DNA of 64,000 nt from DASPKT01 sp035626475 (GTDB taxonomy: Bacteria; Pseudomonadota; Alphaproteobacteria; Azospirillales; Azospirillaceae): positions 186,001 through 250,000 of the forward strand of contig DASPNP010000053.1 of the NCBI GenBank assembly GCA_035626475.1. The letters run 5' to 3'. Position 1 is the first letter of the stretch. Each line of letters opens with the position of its first letter. The notes below the pieces were generated by a model. That model was given only the letters and a program-made list of their open reading frames with translations. It searched no databases and was not told the origin of the DNA. The translations under genes and the position numbers were made by a program. Positions 59,622 through 64,000 of this stretch are shown here, piece by piece.

Positions 59622-60263
59622 ATGGCGAACGGGCGCGGCAGGTTCATCACGCTGGAAGGCGGGGAGGGAGCGGGCAAGTCCACCCAGATCCGCCTGCTGG
59701 CCGAGCATCTGCGCGCCCGGGGGATCGAGGTGGTGACCACCCGCGAGCCCGGCGGCTCCCCCGGCGGCGAGGCGATCCGCGCCCTGCTGGTCTCCGGCGA
59801 CACCGGCCGCTGGCGCCCGCTGACCGAGGCGCTGCTGCACAATGCCGCCCGGCACGAGCATCTGCACGCCGCCATCCTGCCCCCGCTGGAGCGCGGCGCC
59901 TGGGTGCTCTGCGACCGCTTCGCCGACAGCACGCTCGCCTACCAAGGCTGGGGCCACCAGCTCGACCTGACGCCGCTGAAGGCGCTGCATGCTTTGGCGG
60001 TGGGCGATATGCGCCCGGACCTGACACTGATCCTGGATCTGCCCCCGGAGGCCGGCATCGCCCGCACCCGCGGCCGCGGCGGCGCCGAGGATCGGTACGA
60101 GCGCATGGACCTCGGCTTCCACGAGCGCCTGCGCCAGGGCTTCCTCGCCATCGCGGCCGCCGAGCCGGAGCGCTGCGCGGTCATCGATGCGACGCAGACG
60201 CTGGAGGCGGTGCAGGCCGCCATCCGCGACGCGGTGGCGCGCCGTCTGGGAGACGCCGCATGA
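59622..60263 (+). CDS. tmk: thymidylate kinase
   Basis: A 213-aa kinase that phosphorylates dTMP to dTDP. The P-loop is LEGGEGAGKSTQIRLL, the TREPGGSPGGEAIR segment binds substrate, and DRFADSTLAYQGWG is the DRY/H-type motif. The lid is RTRGRGGAEDRYE. It overlaps holB by four bases. The tmk-holB-metG-tatD order is conserved in alphaproteobacteria. Confidence 0.94.
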   Translation: MANGRGRFITLEGGEGAGKSTQIRLLAEHLRARGIEVVTTREPGGSPGGEAIRALLVSGDTGRWRPLTEALLHNAARHEHLHAAILPPLERGAWVLCDRFADSTLAYQGWGHQLDLTPLKALHALAVGDMRPDLTLILDLPPEAGIARTRGRGGAEDRYERMDLGFHERLRQGFLAIAAAEPERCAVIDATQTLEAVQAAIRDAVARRLGDAA

Positions 60264-61375
60264 GCACGGCGCCCGAGGAGGATCTGCTCAGCCCCCGCCG
60301 CAACCCCGACCTGGTCGGGCACGAGGCGGCGGAGCGGCTGTTCCTGGAGAGCTGGAATTCCGGCCGGCTGCACCATGCCTGGCTGATCGGCGGGCCGCCC
60401 GGCATCGGCAAGGCGACGCTGGCCTATCGCATCGCCCGCTTCGTGCTGGCCAACGGCGGCGAGGCGCAGGATGCCGGCCTGTTCGGGGCGCCGCCGCCAC
60501 CGGCGAGCCTGCATGTCGGGCCCGACCATCCCGTGGCGCGCCGCATCTCGGCGTCCGGCCATGGCGATCTGCTGACGATCCAGCGCACCTGGGACGAGAA
60601 GCGCAAGCGCTTCAAGCGCGACCTGCCGGTGGAGGAGGTGCGCCGCATCGCGCCCTTCCTGCGCCTGACCTCGGCCGAGGGCGGCTGGCGCGTGGTGGTG
60701 GTGGACGGCATCGACCAGATGAACGCATCCGGCCAGAACGCCATCCTGAAGATCCTTGAGGAGCCGCCGCCCCGGGCGCTGCTGCTGCTGGTGGCGGACA
60801 ATGTCGGCGCGCTGCTGCCGACCATCCGCTCGCGCACCCGGCGGCTGATGCTGGAGCCGCTGCCGGAGCGCACGGTGGTGGCGCTGCTGGGGCTGCACGC
60901 GCCCGACCTGTCGGAGACCGACAAGCTGGCGCTCGCGCGCCTGTCGGAGGGCAGCATCGGCCGGGCGCTGGCGCTCTCCGCGTCCGGCGGCATCGGGCTG
61001 TTCCGCGAGATGCTGGGCCTGCTGGAGGCGCTGCCGCGGCTGGAGGTCCAGGCCTGCCACGCTTTCGCCGACAAGCTGGCGCGGTCCGGTGCCGACGAGG
61101 CCTGGGAGGCCGGCACCGAGCTGCTGCTCTGGTGGCTGGCGCGCCTGAACCGCACGCTGGCGCGCGGGCAGGCCGCCCCGGAAGTGGTGGCCGGGGAGGG
61201 GGCCTTGACGGCGCGTCTGGCGAGCCAGGCCCGCGGCGGCGAGGGCGGCCTTGATCGCTGGGTGGAGGTGTGGGACAACGTGGCCCGCCTGTTCGCCAGG
61301 GCGGAAGGCGCCAATCTCGACCGCAAGCAGACCCTGCTGTCGGCCCTCCTGGCGATCGAGGCGGCGGCCGCCTGA
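60260..61375 (+). CDS. holB: DNA polymerase III subunit delta'
   Basis: A 371-aa clamp-loader subunit. It opens NPDLVGHEAAERLFLESWNS and has LIGGPPGIGKATLAYRIA (P-loop), VVVDGIDQMNASGQNAILKI and LEEPPPRALLLLVADN (Walker B-like and sensor regions), and TIRSRTRRLMLEPLPE (SRC-like arginine finger region, here SRT). It works with delta and tau/gamma to load the sliding clamp. It overlaps tmk and lies 49 bp before metG. Confidence 0.92.
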   Translation: MSTAPEEDLLSPRRNPDLVGHEAAERLFLESWNSGRLHHAWLIGGPPGIGKATLAYRIARFVLANGGEAQDAGLFGAPPPPASLHVGPDHPVARRISASGHGDLLTIQRTWDEKRKRFKRDLPVEEVRRIAPFLRLTSAEGGWRVVVVDGIDQMNASGQNAILKILEEPPPRALLLLVADNVGALLPTIRSRTRRLMLEPLPERTVVALLGLHAPDLSETDKLALARLSEGSIGRALALSASGGIGLFREMLGLLEALPRLEVQACHAFADKLARSGADEAWEAGTELLLWWLARLNRTLARGQAAPEVVAGEGALTARLASQARGGEGGLDRWVEVWDNVARLFARAEGANLDRKQTLLSALLAIEAAAA

Positions 61376-61424
61376 CGCACATCCGCGCGGGCCGCCCAAC
61401 ACCGATAAAAGCCGGAGACAGCCG

Positions 61425-62987
61425 ATGCCCGGGCGTCCGCCCTTCTACATCACCACGCCGATCTACTATGTGAACGACGTGCCGCACATCGGCCACGCCT
61501 ACACGACGATCGCCTGCGACGTGATGGCCCGCTTCAAGCGGCTGGACGGCTACGACGTCAAGTTCCTGACCGGCACCGACGAGCACGGCCAGAAGGTCGA
61601 GAAGTCCGCCCAGGCCGCCGGCGTGGCGCCGCAGGACTTCACCGACCGGGTCAGCCAGAACTTCCGCGACCTGACGCGGCTGCTGCACGTCACCAACGAC
61701 GATTTCATCCGCACCACCGAACGGCGCCATGTGCGCTCGGTCCAGGCGCTGTGGCAGCGGCTGCTGGACAGCGGCGACCTCTATCTCGGCTCCTACAGCG
61801 GCTGGTACTCGGTCCGTGACGAGGCCTATTACGGCGAGGACGAGCTGCGCGACGGCCCGGGCGGCAAGAAGATCGCCCCCACCGGCGCCGAGTGCGAGTG
61901 GGTGGAGGAACCCAGCTACTTCTTCCGCCTGTCCGCCTGGCAGGAGCGGCTGCTGGCGCTGTACGAGTCCAACCCCGACTTCGTGCAGCCGGCCGGCAAG
62001 CGCAGCGAGGTGGTGAGCTTCGTGAGGGGCGGGCTGCGCGACCTGTCGGTCAGCCGCACGACCTTCAAGTGGGGCATCCCGGTGCCCGGCGACGACCAGC
62101 ACATCATGTATGTCTGGCTGGACGCGCTGACCAACTACATCACCGCCATCGGCTATCCCACGACCGAGAGCGGCAGCGCCTTCGCCCGCTACTGGCCCGA
62201 GGCGAACCACGTCGTCGGCAAGGACATCCTGCGCTTCCATGCCGTCTACTGGCCGGCCTTCCTGATGGCCGCGGGCCTGGAGCCGCCCAAGCGCGTCTAT
62301 GCCCATGGCTGGTGGACGGTCGAGGGCGAGAAGATGTCCAAGTCCCTGGGCAACGTCGTGGCGCCCTCGACGCTGCTGGAGACCTACGGCCTCGACCAGA
62401 CCCGCTATTTCCTGATGCGCGAGATCCCGTTCGGCAATGACGGCGACTTCTCGCACAAGGCCATGGTCCAGCGCATCAACACCGAGCTCGCCAACGACTA
62501 CGGCAACTTGGCGCAGCGCGTGCTCTCCATGATCCAGAAGAACTGCGGCGCCGCCGTGCCGCGGAAGGGCGAGCTGACCGACGCCGACCGCAAGCTGCTG
62601 GGATCGGCCCAGAGCCTGCTGTCCACGGTGCGCGCCGACTTCGATAATTTCGGCTTCAACAAGGCCCTGGACGCGCTCTGGCAGGTCATCGGCGACGCCA
62701 ACCGCTATGTCGACGAGCAGGCGCCCTGGGCGCTGAAGAAGACCGATCCCGAGCGCATGCAGATGGTGCTGTGGGTGCTGGCGGAGACGGTGCGCCACGT
62801 CGCCATCCTGACCCAGCCCTTCATGCCCGACGCCTCGGCCCGGCTGCTGGACCAGCTGGCGGTGTCGCCCTTCGCCCGCGAGTTCCGCCACCTCGAGGAC
62901 GGCCCGCTGGTGCCCGGCACGCCGCTGCCGCCGCCGGCCGGCGTCTTCCCCCGCATCATGCCTCCCGAAACGCAGCCCGCCGCCTGA
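61425..62987 (+). CDS. metG: methionyl-tRNA synthetase
   Basis: A 520-aa class I synthetase. The HIGH-type motif is in VNDVPHIGHAYTT, the GTDEHGQK segment follows, and KMSKS is in GEKMSKSLGN. The connective region lacks the CxxC zinc knuckle, so it is the zinc-independent subtype; there is no C-terminal EMAP-like dimerization domain. It charges initiator and elongator tRNA-Met. The ATG at 61425 has CCGGAGA upstream. Confidence 0.96.
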   Translation: MPGRPPFYITTPIYYVNDVPHIGHAYTTIACDVMARFKRLDGYDVKFLTGTDEHGQKVEKSAQAAGVAPQDFTDRVSQNFRDLTRLLHVTNDDFIRTTERRHVRSVQALWQRLLDSGDLYLGSYSGWYSVRDEAYYGEDELRDGPGGKKIAPTGAECEWVEEPSYFFRLSAWQERLLALYESNPDFVQPAGKRSEVVSFVRGGLRDLSVSRTTFKWGIPVPGDDQHIMYVWLDALTNYITAIGYPTTESGSAFARYWPEANHVVGKDILRFHAVYWPAFLMAAGLEPPKRVYAHGWWTVEGEKMSKSLGNVVAPSTLLETYGLDQTRYFLMREIPFGNDGDFSHKAMVQRINTELANDYGNLAQRVLSMIQKNCGAAVPRKGELTDADRKLLGSAQSLLSTVRADFDNFGFNKALDALWQVIGDANRYVDEQAPWALKKTDPERMQMVLWVLAETVRHVAILTQPFMPDASARLLDQLAVSPFAREFRHLEDGPLVPGTPLPPPAGVFPRIMPPETQPAA

Positions 62988-62991
62988 TCCC

Positions 62992-63801
62992 ATGCCGCCC
63001 GTTCTCGTCGACAGCCACTGCCATCTCGACTTCCCCGACTTCGTGGAGGAGCGCGACGCGGTGGTGGAGCGTGCCCGCGCCGCCGGCGTGGGCCTGCACA
63101 TGACCATCTGCACCCATGTGAGCCGCTTCGAGCAGGTGCACGCCGTCGCCATGGCTTATCCGGACGTCTGGTGCACGGTGGGCGTCCACCCGCACCACGC
63201 GCTGGACGAGACGCCGCACAGCCCGCTGGAGCGACTGCTGGAGCTGGCCAAGCGCCCGAAGGTGGTCGGCATCGGCGAGACGGGCCTCGACTATTTCTAT
63301 GACCAGAGCCCGCGCGACGTGCAGCAGGAGAGCTTCCGCCGCCACCTGCGGGCCTGCCGCGAGACCGGCCTGCCGGTCATCGTCCACACCCGGGATGCGG
63401 ATGAGGACACGATCCGGATCCTGCGGGAGGAGGGGGGTGGTAATGGCCTCCGCGGCCTGCTGCACTGCTTCAGCTCCTCGCGCCAACTCGCTGAACAGGC
63501 TCTGGAAATCGGCTTTCTGATCTCCTTCAGCGGCATCGTCACCTTCAAGAAGTCCGACGAGCTGCGCGACATCGCTCGCATCGTCCCGATGGACCGGCTG
63601 CTGGTGGAGACCGACGCGCCGTACCTCGCGCCGATGCCGATGCGCGGCAAGCGCAACGAGCCGGCCTTCGTCGCGCACACGGCCCGGCACCTGGCCGAGG
63701 TGAAGGGCGTCTCCTACGAGGAGATGGCGGCCGCCACCACGGCCAACTACCTGCGCCTGTTCGACCGGGTGGATGCCGGCAGCATGCAGAAGGCGGCCTG
63801 A
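62992..63801 (+). CDS. TatD family metal-dependent hydrolase
   Basis: A 269-aa TIM-barrel nuclease. Metal ligands are in DSHCHLDFPDF, GIGETGLDYFYD, VIVHTRDADEDT, LLHCFSSS and LVETDAPYLAP. TatD enzymes are 3'-5' DNA exonucleases or D-aminoacyl-tRNA hydrolase-like enzymes; the exact activity here is not determined. It starts 4 bp after metG and precedes an MBL hydrolase gene, as in other alphaproteobacteria. Confidence 0.93.
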   Translation: MPPVLVDSHCHLDFPDFVEERDAVVERARAAGVGLHMTICTHVSRFEQVHAVAMAYPDVWCTVGVHPHHALDETPHSPLERLLELAKRPKVVGIGETGLDYFYDQSPRDVQQESFRRHLRACRETGLPVIVHTRDADEDTIRILREEGGGNGLRGLLHCFSSSRQLAEQALEIGFLISFSGIVTFKKSDELRDIARIVPMDRLLVETDAPYLAPMPMRGKRNEPAFVAHTARHLAEVKGVSYEEMAAATTANYLRLFDRVDAGSMQKAA

Positions 63802-63803
63802 GG

Positions 63804-64000
63804 GTGGCGCTGCGCGTCACGGTCCTGGGCTGCGGCGGCTCCGGCGGCGTGCCGCTGATCGGCGATGTCTGGGGCGCCTGCGACCGCACCAATCCGAAGA
63901 ACCGCCGGCGCCGCTGCTCGATCCTGCTGCAGCGGGACGGCACGAACGTGCTGGTCGACACCGGGCCGGACCTGCGGGAACAGCTGATATCGACGCCGGT
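63804..64000 (+). CDS. MBL-fold metal-dependent hydrolase (PhnP-like), N-terminal part, truncated by window
   Basis: The first 65 codons are present: start GTG at 63804, then VTVLGCGGSGGVPLIGDVWG, RRRRCSILL and TNVLVDTGPDLREQL. This is the N-terminus of a metallo-beta-lactamase-fold phosphodiesterase of the PhnP type that commonly follows tatD. The HxHxDH motif lies beyond the window. It is two bases from the tatD stop, so it is in the same operon. Confidence 0.85.
   Translation, partial: MALRVTVLGCGGSGGVPLIGDVWGACDRTNPKNRRRRCSILLQRDGTNVLVDTGPDLREQLISTP

Overview
The window is a GC-rich (by eye about 70%) bacterial chromosome segment with tightly packed genes, many ATGA or GTGA start/stop overlaps, and tRNA genes with encoded CCA. 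Gene content points to an alphaproteobacterium, most likely of Rhodospirillales type. The main markers are gyrA followed by coaD, a PopZ (DUF2497) polar organizer, an NDUFS4-like complex I subunit, a DUF6460 membrane protein, a Pcm-like/rhodanese/tolC/popZ/valS series, and the run rlpA-dacA-tmk-holB-metG-tatD-MBL. I cannot name the genus from sequence reading alone. There is no phage, insertion sequence or CRISPR array.

Layout. 1-4.3 kb: end of a MATE exporter, gyrA, coaD, tRNA-Lys. 4.3-6.2 kb: small hypotheticals and an outer-membrane barrel. 6.3-9.4 kb: a signalling operon with two STAS anti-anti-sigma-like proteins, a HATPase switch kinase, a receiver-PP2C phosphatase and a PilZ protein. 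9.4-12.8 kb: 17-kDa-antigen-like lipoprotein, MsbA-like ABC exporter, membrane-anchored hydrolase. 12.7-19.8 kb (minus): a CO dehydrogenase/xanthine oxidase-type molybdoenzyme cluster (coxG, coxS, coxM, coxD, coxE, two XdhC halves, a MoeA/MocA-like fusion) with no large catalytic subunit. 20-23.6 kb: TAXI-TRAP uptake system. 23.6-26.2 kb (minus): thiZXY pyrimidine-precursor transporter under a TPP riboswitch.

26.3-30.1 kb: AcuC-like deacetylase, DUF192, EamA exporter, tRNA-Pro, NDUFS4-like protein, tRNA-Arg. 30.1-33.2 kb: an isolated flagellin with a sigma-54 promoter and a long leader holding a five-codon ORF, then small proteins. 33.4-40.8 kb (minus): a long co-directional run, nudF-cysK-alaX-sseA-GNAT-metC-hisI-modB-modC, that mixes sulfur amino acid metabolism with molybdate uptake. 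40.9-44 kb: hydrolase-OsmC fusion, small proteins, tRNA-Asn, Nudix, tRNA-Cys. 44-50.1 kb: Pcm-like, rhodanese, TolC, PopZ, ValS. 50.2-53.5 kb: a DUF2382 stress operon, a repeat-filled gap, and a GGDEF(degenerate)-EAL protein. 53.7-64 kb: ilvD, a DUF218 protein, then cell-wall genes leading into tmk-holB-metG-tatD.

Themes. Molybdenum metabolism appears twice: cofactor maturation and insertion at 12.7-19.8 kb, and molybdate import at 33.4-35.3 kb. Cell-surface remodelling (MltB-like, RlpA, DacA) precedes a DNA-replication/translation operon. The most unusual observations are the cox cluster without coxL, the partner-switching operon ending in PilZ with a degenerate receiver, the flagellin leader, an inverted repeat that supplies the stop codons of two converging genes, and a 24-proline tract in PopZ. 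All functions are inferred by reading motifs; no database search was run.
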